From assembly GCF_040183065.1 (NCBI RefSeq), contig NC_091128.1, forward strand, positions 171,713,244 through 171,777,243: a stretch of DNA of 64,000 nt, in the 5' to 3' direction. Both the position numbers and the translations under genes were made by a program. Origin of the DNA: Periplaneta americana (taxonomy: Eukaryota > Arthropoda > Insecta > Blattodea > Blattidae). Every line of letters begins with the position of its first letter. Within the stretch, counting starts at the first letter, position 1. The notes beneath the pieces were generated by a model, which ran no database searches, was not told the DNA's origin, and was given only the letters and a program-made list of their open reading frames with translations. Shown here piece by piece: positions 19,301 to 26,712 of this stretch.

Positions 19301-22285
19301 GACCTCCCCAAAGACCTTTTTCCCTCTGGTCTTCCAACTAACACTCTGTATGCATTTCTTATTGTATGGATTCGTAAGAAGCTGTTTTTTTTTTACGATG
19401 ATGGGTTGTTAGCCCTTTGCCCAATCCACAAGCTGGAGGACCACCTCTTATCGGGTGTCCATGACTGCTTATTCAATATATTTGCAGCTATCCTCCGTAT
19501 CTGGAGGCCAAAGTAGCTGTTGTCTTTTTCTAACTGCTCCAATTATTATCTCCATAATGACGCGGGCACGACCATAAGTTTAAATCATACCTGCACAAAC
19601 AGCGCTCAACGAGCGCGCGCGCACTCCTTTGGAGCGGGAGAGCTGTGTTTACCGCTCGCCAAAACGGAGAGCAAGATACGTCGGAATGACATAGACTTGC
19701 TATAGGTAGAGGAGAGGGAAACGACCACTCAGCTATCTAGTAGAGTGCAGTGTGTAGGCCTATTCTCAGTAACTGTTTCACGTTGCTTACCTACTGCTAC
19801 AGTACAGTATGGAGGAATCTAAAAGACGGAACATAACATTTAACGATTTACAGCTCGAACTTATTGATCTTCAATGTGACCTAAGGGCTAAAGATCGTTT
19901 GAATAATACTACTAGCCTGGTTGAGTTTAACAAGACTAAACATTAGCAATAATGTCCACGACTACACAGGCTGGCTGTGAAAATGATTGCTATGTTTGGC
20001 TCAACATTTATATTTGTGAGCAACTGTTTTCTATAATCAACTTTAATAAAGGCAGACATCGAACATCTGTAACTGATGTTTCATTACGATCAGTAGGCTA
20101 CTGTTCCTTTCAGCTGCCAACAGCATAAAACCTCGTTTTGACGTACTGATAAATAAAAATATAACAAAATGATATTGTACGTTTAAGTAGCTATAGAATT
20201 TCTGTTACTTCTGTAAAATAAATATTTCTTTATTAATTAATAATAGTCCAAGATAGTTTTGGAAACACTGAACGGGAATTCATTTGATGAACCTCGTAAT
20301 AGTACTTCCTTTTGTGTATATTTTGTACGAGATCACCCCTTCTTCCAGTCCACCCTTATACAGAGCGCAGCTAATACCTGCATTCCGCTCATGAGCTGTG
20401 AGCCGGCTCAGAGAGCGCAAACCTTGTGCAGGCCTGGTTTATATGAAAAAATGTTTCATTTTCAGTATAGAATGCTCTGCACTACTTTATAGTACATAAT
20501 TACGACGCACTCTGCATAAAATAAATATTTTTCTTACTCCTAATTGTTTACTTTGTAAAAAATTCTGAAAAATTACGCATCGTAAATCTACAAACTAGGT
20601 AATCCAGAGTTTGTAGTCACAAGACAGATATTTATTTCTGTCACTAGCCGTACCCGTGCACTCCGCTGCACCTGTTAGAAATAAATATAAAGTAATTACA
20701 TAATTAAAATAGGACGTTTGATCCAGGGAACAGCTTTTACAACAGCGCAAGATAATCTGCTTCGGTCATTACCCAATTTTTTTTGCATGGCATTTATTGC
20801 ATATATATTTTATGTATTTTAACACGATTCAATCGAGCATAGTTAAAATTTGAATTATAAAATAATGGATTGCTAAGCTAACGTACTATTACTGCATACT
20901 AAATCAATACACTCTCGTTGTTCGTTAATTCTTTGAGATTAAAATGAGTGTGTACATAAATATTATTTTAAGAAATACAGAAAACGAATTACAAAATAGT
21001 CTATCAAATTTTCTGTGCATAAGAAGCTATTTTAATCTTACCTGTCCTCGATTTACTCAGACGTTACTGTAATAACATTATAGCATTATGTCCATCTAGA
21101 GAAACTACACTTTCCAATGGTGAAATAATAATTAATTATACAAATCGGTTAATTTAGCTTCTGATATCACTTCATACAAACACAGAAACATTCTCTGTAG
21201 GCTATGTTTAATAGCTTTCGATTGTTGATGTCCAAGGCCCCTGTTTCGATTGTTGTTGTCCAAGGCCCCTTATAGACGAAGTCATTTGTTCTTAATTCAT
21301 TGCACCGTCTTAGATGGTGTTACTTTAATTTTAAAACTCATTTATCTCATTAAATATCAGTCCTATCAAAATTTTGTAAAGAATAAAACTTATCTGAAAT
21401 CATTTTTAAAGAAACTTTTGTTATGTAACATCTTTCACAAAAATCAATAATAAGTGAGATATTTCGATTTATTTAATTCAGGCCCCCTTATAACACCCCT
21501 TTTAAATAAAGTATTTTGAATGCCATGTAGCCTAAAATCTAAGTTACAACGAACTTAATTTATATTCCAATTTTCATATAAATCGGTTCAGCCATTATCG
21601 CGTGAAAAGGTAACAAACATACAGACATACAAACAAAAATTTCAAAAATGCGATTTTCGGTTTCAGGGTGGTTAATTATATGTTAGGACCAATTATTTTT
21701 GGAAAATCGAAAATTACCAGAAAAATTTCGGCTACAGATTTATTATTAGTATAGATTAATGCCGTGGTTGGATCCCAGATAGTGACAGGATTTTTTCTAG
21801 TTGCCAAACTTTCAGAACGGCCCCGAGGTTCACTCAGCCTCCTATAAAATTGAGTACTGGGTCTTTCCCGGGGGTAAAAGGCGGTCAGAGCGTGGTGCCG
21901 ACCACACCACCTCATTCTAGTGCCGAGGTCATGGAAAGCATGGGGCTCTACCTCCATGCCCCCCAAGTGCCTTCATGGCATGTTAGGGGGATACCTTTAC
22001 CTTTACCTTTATAGATTAATGCTGGAAATGTGAAATTGTCTATTAAAACTTGCAGGGATACCAAATGGTGAGATTGTAGAGATTGAAGAAGCAATAGAAG
22101 CGAAAACAGACGCAAACATCACTTCTCCAGCAGAAGACAGCAATTCACCAGCGCTGGAAGGCGACACAGCTGTGAAGATCATGGCCCTGATATCTGAAAT
22201 CGGAACAAGCAGTCTTGTGGATCCACAGTGCAGTGAAAATTTTCATCCTTGTCCTTGGTGCTCAGGGAGGCTTATAACTGTGTAA
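2950..22285 (+). CDS. GOLGA2: Golgin GM130 (GOLGA2), C-terminal part, 8 exons
   Basis: GM130 is a long coiled-coil tether on the cis-Golgi face; by family knowledge it binds GRASP65 through its C terminus and helps capture vesicles. Exons: 2950-3177, 3919-4137, 9758-9864, 11322-11463, 15040-15280, 15690-15878, 18085-18327, 22056-22285. All have AG/GT borders and phases that join, giving 532 residues and a stop. The first seven exons are rich in Gln, Glu, Leu and Lys heptads. Diagnostic matches are 'AAARAVGQNQRLKQQLEELQ' followed by EGFVKM in exon 2 and 'EYIALYQVQRSILRQRAQEK' in exon 7, the most conserved GM130 blocks. The C terminus, CPWCSGRLITV, ends in a hydrophobic residue as expected for a GRASP PDZ ligand. 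The N-terminal p115-binding region and promoter are left of the window. Introns carry many transposons. I am sure of the family; the full exon set upstream cannot be seen. Confidence 0.93.
3178..3918 (+). other. GOLGA2: GM130 intron, no recognised element
   Basis: 741-bp intron with GT and 'ctactacag' borders. On the minus strand 3252-3599 is open for 115 codons (MLDTVKRFSV...), with no family I recognise. I see no repeats with visible ends. Confidence 0.6.
3919..4137 (+). CDS. GOLGA2: GM130 exon with conserved AAARAV block
   Basis: 73 codons, phase 0 at both ends, borders 'ctactacag' and ATG/gtaagt. It contains AAARAVGQNQRLKQQLEELQ, a close counterpart of the block known in vertebrate GM130, which makes this exon the anchor for the gene call. 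Confidence 0.94.
4384..4960. mobile_element. Mariner-type MITE 'CTGGGTGTTCA', copy 1
   Basis: 577 bp with inverted ends 'ctgggtgttcagttcaaag' and the reverse complement 'ctttgaaatgaacacccag', flanked by TA on both sides. The interior is unusually rich in cgtacg-like words and has no transposase. A second copy in the same orientation is at 8936-9518. Confidence 0.85.
5020..6150 (+). pseudogene. LINE 3' end: RNase H and CCHC tail
   Basis: 5'-truncated non-LTR retrotransposon of the I/Jockey-like group that carries RNase H. Read in pieces: 'LHLYTDGS' (first catalytic Asp, about 5350), 'FDGEIIAISESL' (Glu, about 5470), 'FDSKAAILS' (Asp, about 5545) and 'IPSHCGILGNENAD' (about 5670). A C-terminal 'CPLCN...SEHLKIC' zinc-knuckle-like motif and the end '...LLSNAWH' follow, then a CAA-rich tail. 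The reading frame shifts at about 5430 and about 5540, so the copy is dead. Two shorter minus-strand relatives lie at 12040-12582 and 17363-17590. Confidence 0.85.
6494..7511 (+). mobile_element. hAT transposon relic (ZMYM1-like transposase)
   Basis: Bounded by an exact 8-bp duplication AATTTAAC (6486-6493 and 7512-7519), the hallmark of hAT. Ends are 'cagggg...' and '...gccgccactg'. The plus strand encodes 'FFANLSSIPAFVSRSPHSL' (about 7028-7084) and then, in another frame, 'ECPEFNFWLSYFFHLL' within 7095-7373. Both match the transposase family behind zinc finger MYM-type protein 1-like genes. Only the middle of the transposase remains and the frame is broken between these blocks. Confidence 0.85.
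7791..8370 (-). mobile_element. Tc1-like transposon, internally deleted
   Basis: Inverted ends 'cagacgtggacaaattatta' and 'taataatttgtccacgtctg', each next to TA. The minus strand from about 8165 down to 7920 reads WPAKRPDMNKIENLSSIL..., then 'IWLNDADIQRKCKILV', and ends MFTKY: the C-terminal third of a Tc1 transposase with its PDxNxIEN signature. The N-terminal two thirds are gone. Confidence 0.85.
8936..9518. mobile_element. Mariner-type MITE 'CTGGGTGTTCA', copy 2
   Basis: 583 bp, TA-flanked, same orientation and nearly the same sequence as 4384-4960, including the cgtacg-rich interior. Small insertions and deletions separate the two copies, so neither arose by recent local duplication of the whole intron. 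Confidence 0.85.
9758..9864 (+). CDS. GOLGA2: GM130 exon
   Basis: 107 nt, starts after 'gtgttgtag', ends TTG-AG/gtgaac leaving phase 2. It encodes 'SNNKLELTEQLQHEQHVCKE', the counterpart of the vertebrate segment that follows the AAARAV block. Confidence 0.92.
10255..10330 (-). tRNA. tRNA-like sequence inside SINE-like unit (not a gene call)
   Basis: 76 nt with an acceptor stem (GTTCCCG start), D arm GCTCAGTTGGGAGAG-like, anticodon stem CTGGT/ACCAG and T arm CCGGG/CCCGG around TCGATAC. The anticodon loop is ACATTCA. As part of an interspersed family it is more likely a SINE-type promoter head than a working tRNA gene. Confidence 0.55.
10394..10651 (+). repeat. 95-bp tandem repeat, 2.7 copies
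   Basis: Unit starts 'gccagagacccacatcgag' at 10394, 10489 and 10584, ending at the 'gttaacgtac' word. It forms the spacer between the two inverted tRNA-like units; other copies of the family have a single unit of similar sequence here. Confidence 0.85.
10707..10782 (+). tRNA. tRNA-like sequence, inverted partner
   Basis: 76-nt cloverleaf with anticodon stem CTGGT/ACCAG and loop ACGTTCA (nominal anticodon GTT, Asn). Position 33 is C instead of the near-universal T. Inverted copy of 10255-10330. Probably a SINE-type head. Confidence 0.55.
11322..11463 (+). CDS. GOLGA2: GM130 exon
   Basis: 142 nt after 'tggttttgcag', completes the split Arg codon of the previous exon, ends AAG/gtatgc in phase 0. 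It encodes 'SELLEKEQLLQQYSNQML' and 'LNELLQQELEQAK', heptad coiled coil. Confidence 0.92.
11640..11935 (-). mobile_element. Single tRNA-like unit, same family
   Basis: Same tail ('gaataatttcaagg') and upstream region ('gtgtggatataaagg' on the minus strand) as the paired units. The tRNA-like part is 11675-11751. Its anticodon loop is GTGCTAA (nominal GCT, with the normal T33), so loop sequence varies within the family. It follows a short (GATAT)n run at 11526-11549. Confidence 0.65.
12040..12582 (-). pseudogene. LINE 3' end, RNase H type
   Basis: The minus strand reads 'QLQWIPAHCGIAGNETADFL' (RNase H C-terminal part), then in a shifted frame 'IPRKSAVAKFRLLTEHDYLA' and [18 protein letters not shown], ending near a GTT-repeat tail at 12034. 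It is related to, but distinct from, 5020-6150. A sister copy of its last 200 bp is at 45252-45452. One frameshift lies near 12290. Confidence 0.8.
12602..12919 (-). mobile_element. tRNA-headed SINE with GGTAAA tail
   Basis: The head on the right, read on the minus strand, is GGCCGGGTAGCTCAGTTGGT (A box) and GGGGTTCGATCCCAGG (B box). The body is shared with 21762-22010 and 23886-23988. The 3' tail is an imperfect (GGTAAA)n at 12607-12640. Flanks 'gctattaaaaa' and 'actataaaaaa' look like an aged target duplication. Confidence 0.85.
13281..14036 (-). pseudogene. LINE 3' end (R1/Jockey-like) with (TAA)n tail
   Basis: The minus strand 14022-13732 is open: 'MSTRASRHEEVLLTRKKIGH' and CEVCHVPVTVEHILLHC, the zinc-knuckle C terminus of insect LINEs of this type. 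A 3' UTR follows (about 13730-13352), then a (TAA)n run at 13281-13351. The 5' side is interrupted by the 14051-14829 insertion and resumes at about 14844. Confidence 0.8.
14071..14145 (-). tRNA. tRNA-like head, anticodon loop ACGTTAA
   Basis: 75 nt. D arm GCTC/GAGC, anticodon stem TTGGT/ACCAA, T arm CCGGG-TTCGATA-CCCGG, acceptor stem with one mismatch. Nominal anticodon GTT with C33. A good fold, but repeated in an interspersed family. Confidence 0.55.
14692..14766 (+). tRNA. tRNA-like head, plus-strand copy
   Basis: Inverted counterpart of 14071-14145 with the same anticodon stem-loop (TTGGT-ACGTTAA-ACCAA). It begins GTTCCCGAGTAGCTCAG and ends CGGAAC. Confidence 0.55.
15040..15280 (+). CDS. 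GOLGA2: GM130 exon
   Basis: 241 nt, acceptor 'cattttaag', ends TCA-G/gtactt (phase 1). It encodes coiled coil either side of a flexible Gly/Ser stretch ('DPGSSSGAVSLDDASIRKDE'). Confidence 0.92.
15690..15878 (+). CDS. GOLGA2: GM130 exon
   Basis: 189 nt, acceptor 'ctcttcaag', ends ATT-G/gtaaga (phase 1). It encodes 'YESMKVAMEQLEERFTKTMK' and 'LVLQLQGETETIG', equivalent to the vertebrate 'MEKLQSRFMELMQEKADL ... GETDTIG' block. Confidence 0.94.
16000..16834. mobile_element. PIF/Harbinger-like MITE with TTA duplication
   Basis: Ends 'aggtacggtcacatgtcg' and the reverse complement 'cgacgtgtgaccgtacct', flanked by TTA at 15997-15999 and 16835-16837. Both ends hold long GC-rich inverted stretches with repeated 'gttcacacgt' and 'aaaagtagcg' words. 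A 3-bp TTA target duplication is typical of PIF/Harbinger. No transposase. Confidence 0.7.
17363..17590 (-). pseudogene. LINE 3' end fragment, RNase H family
   Basis: The minus strand encodes 'RLATGHDCLAKHLHRIGIYQ' and CPLCKSNQEMDSEHLKIC, ending LLSNAWH, nearly the same as the end of 5020-6150, followed by a GTT-type tail. It is a severely 5'-truncated copy. Confidence 0.85.
18085..18327 (+). CDS. GOLGA2: GM130 exon with the EYIALYQ signature
   Basis: 243 nt, acceptor 'tttcttgcag', ends GAA-G/gtatta (phase 1). It encodes EYIALYQVQRSILRQRAQEK and 'EDMRKKLGELNNLVRQLVAE'. By family knowledge this is the best conserved coiled-coil block of GM130. Confidence 0.96.
18497..19139 (+). pseudogene. 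Mariner-like transposase relic
   Basis: The left end 'cagggtgtggcaaaaaatta' follows TA. The plus strand near 18847-18950 reads SWIGRNGPVA...ATRSPELSPWDFWLWGHMKG with a stop inside: the catalytic-end motif of the mariner-like family whose N terminus is DUF4817. The right terminal repeat was not found; an RTE fragment abuts at 19143. Confidence 0.75.
19143..19509 (-). mobile_element. RTE-type LINE, internally deleted copy 3
   Basis: Read on the minus strand: the 5' leader ('...ctggaggaccacc' complement, about 19509-19392) joins directly to the last coding segment ([20 protein letters not shown]-like, about 19380-19160) and a GTAA tail. The leader-to-tail junction is near 19370-19385. Same architecture as 38977-40230 and 57992-59020, but each has its own junction. 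Confidence 0.75.
19586..20436 (+). mobile_element. hAT element, internally deleted
   Basis: Flanked by GTTTAAAT (19578-19585) and GTTTATAT (20437-20444), an 8-bp duplication with one difference. Ends share 'cctgcacaa'. The plus strand carries LELIDLQCDLRAKDRLNNTT then, in another frame, 'MFGSTFICEQLFSIINFNKG', the C-terminal hAT dimerisation region of the GTF2IRD2/EPM2AIP1-like transposase family. Everything between a short N terminus (MEESKRRNI) and this region is missing. Confidence 0.8.
20643..21754 (+). repeat. Interspersed repeat, class uncertain
   Basis: It starts 'actagccgtacccgtgcac' and ends in a stretch with 'acatacagacatacaaac' and '...tattattagtatagat', a common tail of insect LINE-related repeats. 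It is AT-rich with no open frame. A SINE inserted in its tail at 21762. Confidence 0.45.
21762..22010 (+). mobile_element. tRNA-headed SINE with TTTACC tail
   Basis: Plus-strand relative of 12602-12919, truncated in the head. Exact 12-bp target duplication TATAGATTAATG (21750-21761 and 22010-22021). The tail is (CTTTAC)n. It ends only 46 bp before the last GM130 exon. Confidence 0.88.
22056..22285 (+). CDS. GOLGA2: GM130 last exon and C terminus
   Basis: Acceptor 'aaaacttgcag', stop TAA at 22283-22285. It encodes an acidic linker, a short helix ('DTAVKIMALISEIGTSSL') and the end FHPCPWCSGRLITV. The helix matches the vertebrate 'AQQIMQLLREM' position. A CPWC pair of cysteines precedes the terminal ITV. 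Confidence 0.93.
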
Positions 22286-22417
22286 AAATTGCCTTGGCTT
22301 CGATAAATTGCAAGTGATACTAATTAATAATGATATGTACAATGAGAGTATTTTTATGTATATTATTTGAAAATAAGACATTACTGGGAGGAGAGGGGGA
22401 GAGTGTAGAAACATAGT

Positions 22418-22423
22418 AATAAA
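22418..22423 (+). promoter_or_regulatory. GOLGA2: Likely GM130 polyadenylation signal
   Basis: AATAAA 133 bp after the stop codon, in AT-rich 3' sequence. Further AT-rich candidates occur downstream, so the true site is not fixed. Confidence 0.5.
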
Positions 22424-22757
22424 TTGTAAATACATTTGAGAGTACAGACCCATGTCTGCACATGTTAGGACATTTGTAACATATGTAAGTAAGTGTATAA
22501 AGGAATTATATAAATTAATATATAGAAGCCTTTTGAGGATACGATTTAAGAAAGGTTAAAGACTTTCTCTGTAACACAGACACCAATATTGTTCTGTTGG
22601 TCATTACTCAGTGTTTCTGTTACAGACAACAAAACTGTATTAAATATTATTGGTGCATTAAATTGAAAACACATCTTCAATTAGAAACAGTTTTTTAAAT
22701 TTCATTTGGAAAATCTAATGCAATACTATTGCCAGTTACTACTGTATTAAATTAATA

Positions 22758-23305
22758 CTGTATTTACCCGCATAATGGACTCAATTTTTCGCGTCAAAAT
22801 TAAAAAAAAAGTGCTCGAGATTTTGCGAGTTCGATCCCGGCCCAGGTCGACGGCATTTAAACAGCGATGCTGATATAACCTCAGCAGTTAAATAAAATAA
22901 AAATCCTCGTATAATAGACGCGTAGAGGAATTGAATCTGTGACAGATGATAACAGTGATGCTGAACCTGACGGTGAATGAGGTGAGGCTAGTGTTAATAA
23001 TAACAATAAAGTGTCTTGTCTTATTGTCGCTGTATTTATTGTTACAAGTTATCATCTGTTTATACAATTGCTGCTAACTATCAGGTGTCTTAAGTGCGAC
23101 ACAATCAATATATAAATTAGTTGCGGCCCATATATCATTACATATTCTATCAATTATTTCAGCATTCGAGTTGGCTCAACTTTAATACGTTTTTTCTTTA
23201 TCTTTCCCCCTACTAGAATTTTTCCCTCGCATGAAGGATGCACCCTTTTTTTTTGTTATAAAAATCGAAAAATAAAGTGCGTCTATTATGCGGGTAAATA
23301 TGGTG
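22758..23305. mobile_element. TA-flanked inverted-repeat element holding a SINE fragment
   Basis: Ends 'ctgtatttacccgcataatg' and '...attatgcgggtaaatatggtg' are inverted repeats, each next to TA. From about 22815 to 22900 it carries a SINE piece (B box GAGTTCGATCCCGGCC and a 'gctgatataacctcagcagtt' body). No transposase. Confidence 0.7.
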
Positions 23306-23532
23306 TATGATTATTTTAAGAAAAAAGTATATTAAGGAAACTTAAAGGCTCTATTTTTATTAGCTGTGAATTTGTTTTTCATGTTATAATTTATGGATAT
23401 TATGTCACAAGAGTGGAACAATATGCTTCATCTTCAGTTCTATCCTACATTTACACATACATGTCGAGCATAGGAATCTTTTTTTTATGCCATACGTTAC
23501 TCCAGTTTTCACCATAAAGGAAGCCCATGTTA

Positions 23533-24351
23533 AGCCCGATTCAGACTATGCTAATTTCTGTGATGGATTCCAAGGTGGCTGCACTGATGGCTGCCCTGCA
23601 AGTTCACTTGCTGGAAGTAATGCGCTCTGGTGGTTGCTTTGGTGGCTAGCTTGCTGGATTTCGAGGGTAGGTTCCTTGCTATTTTTCGTGATGGTTTGCA
23701 GGCTGGAACCAAAGATGATGATATAATATCACCACTGAAACCATATCACCATGTTCTTTGTTTTCCAACTAAACCTGTTATTTCTATATTCTCTAGTTTC
23801 TAAGAAATAACATTGAAATATCGGACTTTAGCTGTTTTGTACTTATGACTTAATTACCTTATTACGATATTTACTATTGTTAATGAACACCACCTCATTC
23901 TAGTGCCGAGGTCATGGAAAGCGTGGGGCTCTACCTCCATGACCCCCAAGTGCCTTCATGGCATGTTACGGGGATACCTTTTTTGCCTTTTACTATTGTT
24001 AATGTAGGACTTTAGTTGAAAAAAATTATGATGAAGGCATGAGCAGTAACAATTACATTATAGATTTGATCATCTCCAATTAGTGAACCTGGTTGTCCAA
24101 GTTCAGCACGAATTAATATTCTTAGTGATGTTCCTGTTTTCCACTCACGGTTTAGTTTCTTTTTGACCATGAGTGTTGGCAACAGATGAAGCAGCAGATG
24201 ATTTTCCAATTTGAACTGTGAAAAGAGTGAGCTCCGTGTGAACAACTACCATCACTACCAACATGGGAGCCAGCAAGTGAGCACGCAGGGTAGCCATCAG
24301 CACAGCCACCATGGAATCAATCCCAGAAACTAGCACCATCTGAACCAGGCT
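23533..24351. mobile_element. PIF/Harbinger-like foldback element
   Basis: Flanked by TTA (23530-23532 and 24352-24354). Ends 'agcccgattcagactatg' and the complement of 'agcctggttcagatggtg'; imperfect inverted arms extend about 110 bp inward (about 23533-23640 and 24240-24351). A SINE (23886-23988) sits inside. Confidence 0.65.
23886..23988 (+). mobile_element. SINE, 5'-truncated, with 16-bp duplication
   Basis: The 3' part of the TTTACC-tail SINE family (compare 21762-22010). Target duplication TTTACTATTGTTAATG at 23870-23885 and 23989-24004, exact. It is younger than the foldback element it lies in. Confidence 0.88.
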
Positions 24352-24969
24352 TTATTGTCGTTAATTTCGTGGACTATGTCGACTGTGGTACACTGGCACT
24401 GATTTGAAATCTATCTTTAAATTGTCTTCTGCTATGCTTATTTTGCATGTAACATTATTTTGTGATAATACATACACTGCATAGGTTTCATTTTATACAC
24501 TATAATTTAAGGATGTGCTGTGTTAATTTGTAAAGTTACCATTATGTGTTATACTGTGTAAAGTGTAATTTCCAAGAATTATGTCAAGTTTAGTTCATCT
24601 TGACCACAGTCTTTCCTGAAATATTGGACATTTTGTATACTTCGATTAATTTATTTTGGGTAAAGATTTGCCTTCCTTAACCTTTAAATTTTCAAGACTT
24701 TTTACTCTGAAATTCTTAAGAGTAAATTGCAGTCCTGTCTAATTGTACTGAATCAAAGTAGCCCACTGCTTGCTTGAATGCATCCGATGGTAACTTACAC
24801 CAGACTGCCTGCTCATAAAACCATTCTAACAATGCCTTTCCTGAAATGGTAGGTATCAGCACTAAATATACTATGTTCATCCATATGTCTGTTCCAAACT
24901 ATGAAAAAAAATGTTGTTTTGTCTGTCTTGTGCCAGTGTGACATATTGAAGTGTGTTAAGAATAATAAC
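24352..24969. other. Intergenic, nothing recognised
   Basis: AT-rich sequence between two repeat clusters. No exon-like open frame with splice borders and no terminal repeats were seen. Confidence 0.5.
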
Positions 24970-25667
24970 CATCAGTCAACCTGGGTAGTGTAGTCAGTAT
25001 AGCTTGGCCTTCTGTGCTCGAGGTTGCAGGTTCGATCCCTGCCCAGGTCGATGGCATTTAAGTGTACTTAAATGCTACAAGCTCATGTCAGTAGATTTAC
25101 TGGTGTAATCTCTTTGTTAATCTATCCTTTGCTCTTAAAAGAAGAAGAAAATCAGACAACTTTTTCTATGTGGAACTTCATTACATTTGTAAAGTTTCTT
25201 TCAACCCATAAGCAGTGCTGACTAGATCAGACGCTATAGACAGTACTCTGTAACAGAGTCGCCAGTATGAAAGGATAATTCCAAGCCTTTGGCGTGAGAC
25301 GAACTCGATAGCTCAGTGGTAGAGCGCCTGACCGGAAAACAGGAAGTCGCAGGTTCGTTTCCCGCTCGAGGTTGTGAAATTTTTCTTTCATACCATGGCA
25401 TGATTGTGACTATAATAGTATTTAAATTCATTAGATTTACTGGCATGTAAAAGAACTGCAGGACAAAATTCCGGCACATTGCTGATATAACTTTGGCAGT
25501 TGCAAGCGTTGTTAAATCATTTTTTTTAATAACCATCCGAAACTTGTCAGAAACTTTTGTGGATAAATTCATGAAACCTCTACTTGTAATGTAAGGAAGT
25601 TCCACATAGAAAAAGTTGTCTGATTTTCTTCTTCTTTTAAGAGCAAAGGATAGATTAACAAAGAGAA
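24970..25667 (+). mobile_element. Two tRNA-headed SINEs between inverted arms
   Basis: A first head (about 24983-25056, B box CAGGTTCGATCCCTGCC) and a second one (about 25295-25371, TAGCTCAGTGGTAGAGCGCC and CAGGTTCGTTTCCCGC). The second has the 'gattttactggcatgtaaa... gctgatataactttggcagtt' body known from cockroach-type SINEs. An 83-bp inverted repeat (25111-25193 and 25585-25667) encloses the second SINE, so a palindromic sequence was probably split by it. Confidence 0.65.
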
Positions 25668-25686
25668 AGCAGAAACAAAGTAATAT

Positions 25687-25858
25687 CACAGTCTGTCTAG
25701 TATATATAGTTACGAAGCTTGAGTTGTGAGGGTGCTAGGAACAATAGACTGTGCCTGTACTATTTCGCATTGTCTGTAATGAGGCGATATTAGCGATCTT
25801 AGTGGTCAGCAACTATCTATGGATGCATATTTACTACGTATTGAGCTTCGTGACTGTG
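25687..25858. mobile_element. Short non-autonomous P-like element
   Basis: 172 bp with ends CACAGTCTG... and ...GACTGTG and an exact 7-bp duplication GTAATAT (25680-25686 and 25859-25865). Its ends and subterminal 'cgaagcttga' word match the 1.3-kb THAP-bearing element at 51902-53226, of which it is a deletion derivative. Confidence 0.85.
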
Positions 25859-25865
25859 GTAATAT

Positions 25866-26712
25866 TTCAATCACATACTACAAAAATAAAGCACAGGACC
25901 TATATCCACAAGTGACTTCACTGGCATTAGGAGCTGTCATCTAGTGACAGTTTTTCTATTCATGTTACATGTTTGACCATTGATTGAGCACGCAGTAAGC
26001 AGCCATCGGATGCATGGATGCATTCGAGTAGGCAGTGAAGTAGCCTATTAATCAAGTGCAAATGAACACAATTTCCCTAAATCTTGGTAACTTTTTTTGC
26101 CATTAGTTGAGTTAATTCAGTATTCATTCAAGTTGAAGCTCTTATACAAGGGGTCAAATGTCATATGAAACTAGGCTATAAATTAAAATATTTTTGCCTG
26201 AAATGTTCTGTTATTTATGTTTTAATGTATCTTTTACAAGATGTAGGCCTACCTATCCTACATGTTTGAAATGTTAACATTATTTCATTCTGCACCTTTA
26301 ATTTAAATATATTAAGCTTGGAGTCCGTTATACACATAGAAAGTAAGTGCTTTTGCGTACGATTTATATTGCAAAGAACATTATTTTCTTTGCCATAAGT
26401 GAATAATTTAATTTTGTAAAATAAAGTTATGAGTCAGTCTTATGGTCAATGTAACTCATGACAGGAAATAATTTTTTTTTTTCGAGCTGGCATAAATCAA
26501 GCTATAAACTGCATAAGACATTCTTAATAATGTACAGATTCATGGTGCTTTAAATATATACATAGACTACATACTGATGTATATTTTTACTTGAGAATTC
26601 AGTTATGAATTGAGAAGATAAAACTTGTAAACAACATTCCTAATTTCATTTGTCATTTATTTTCAGAAGAATGTCTAACAATTTTCTTCAACGAACAAAC
26701 AAAGGAGACTAA
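25866..26712. other. Intergenic, nothing recognised
   Basis: AT-rich. A 48-nt stretch at 26667-26714 has splice-like borders but no supporting frame or homology; see the rejected list. Confidence 0.4.
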
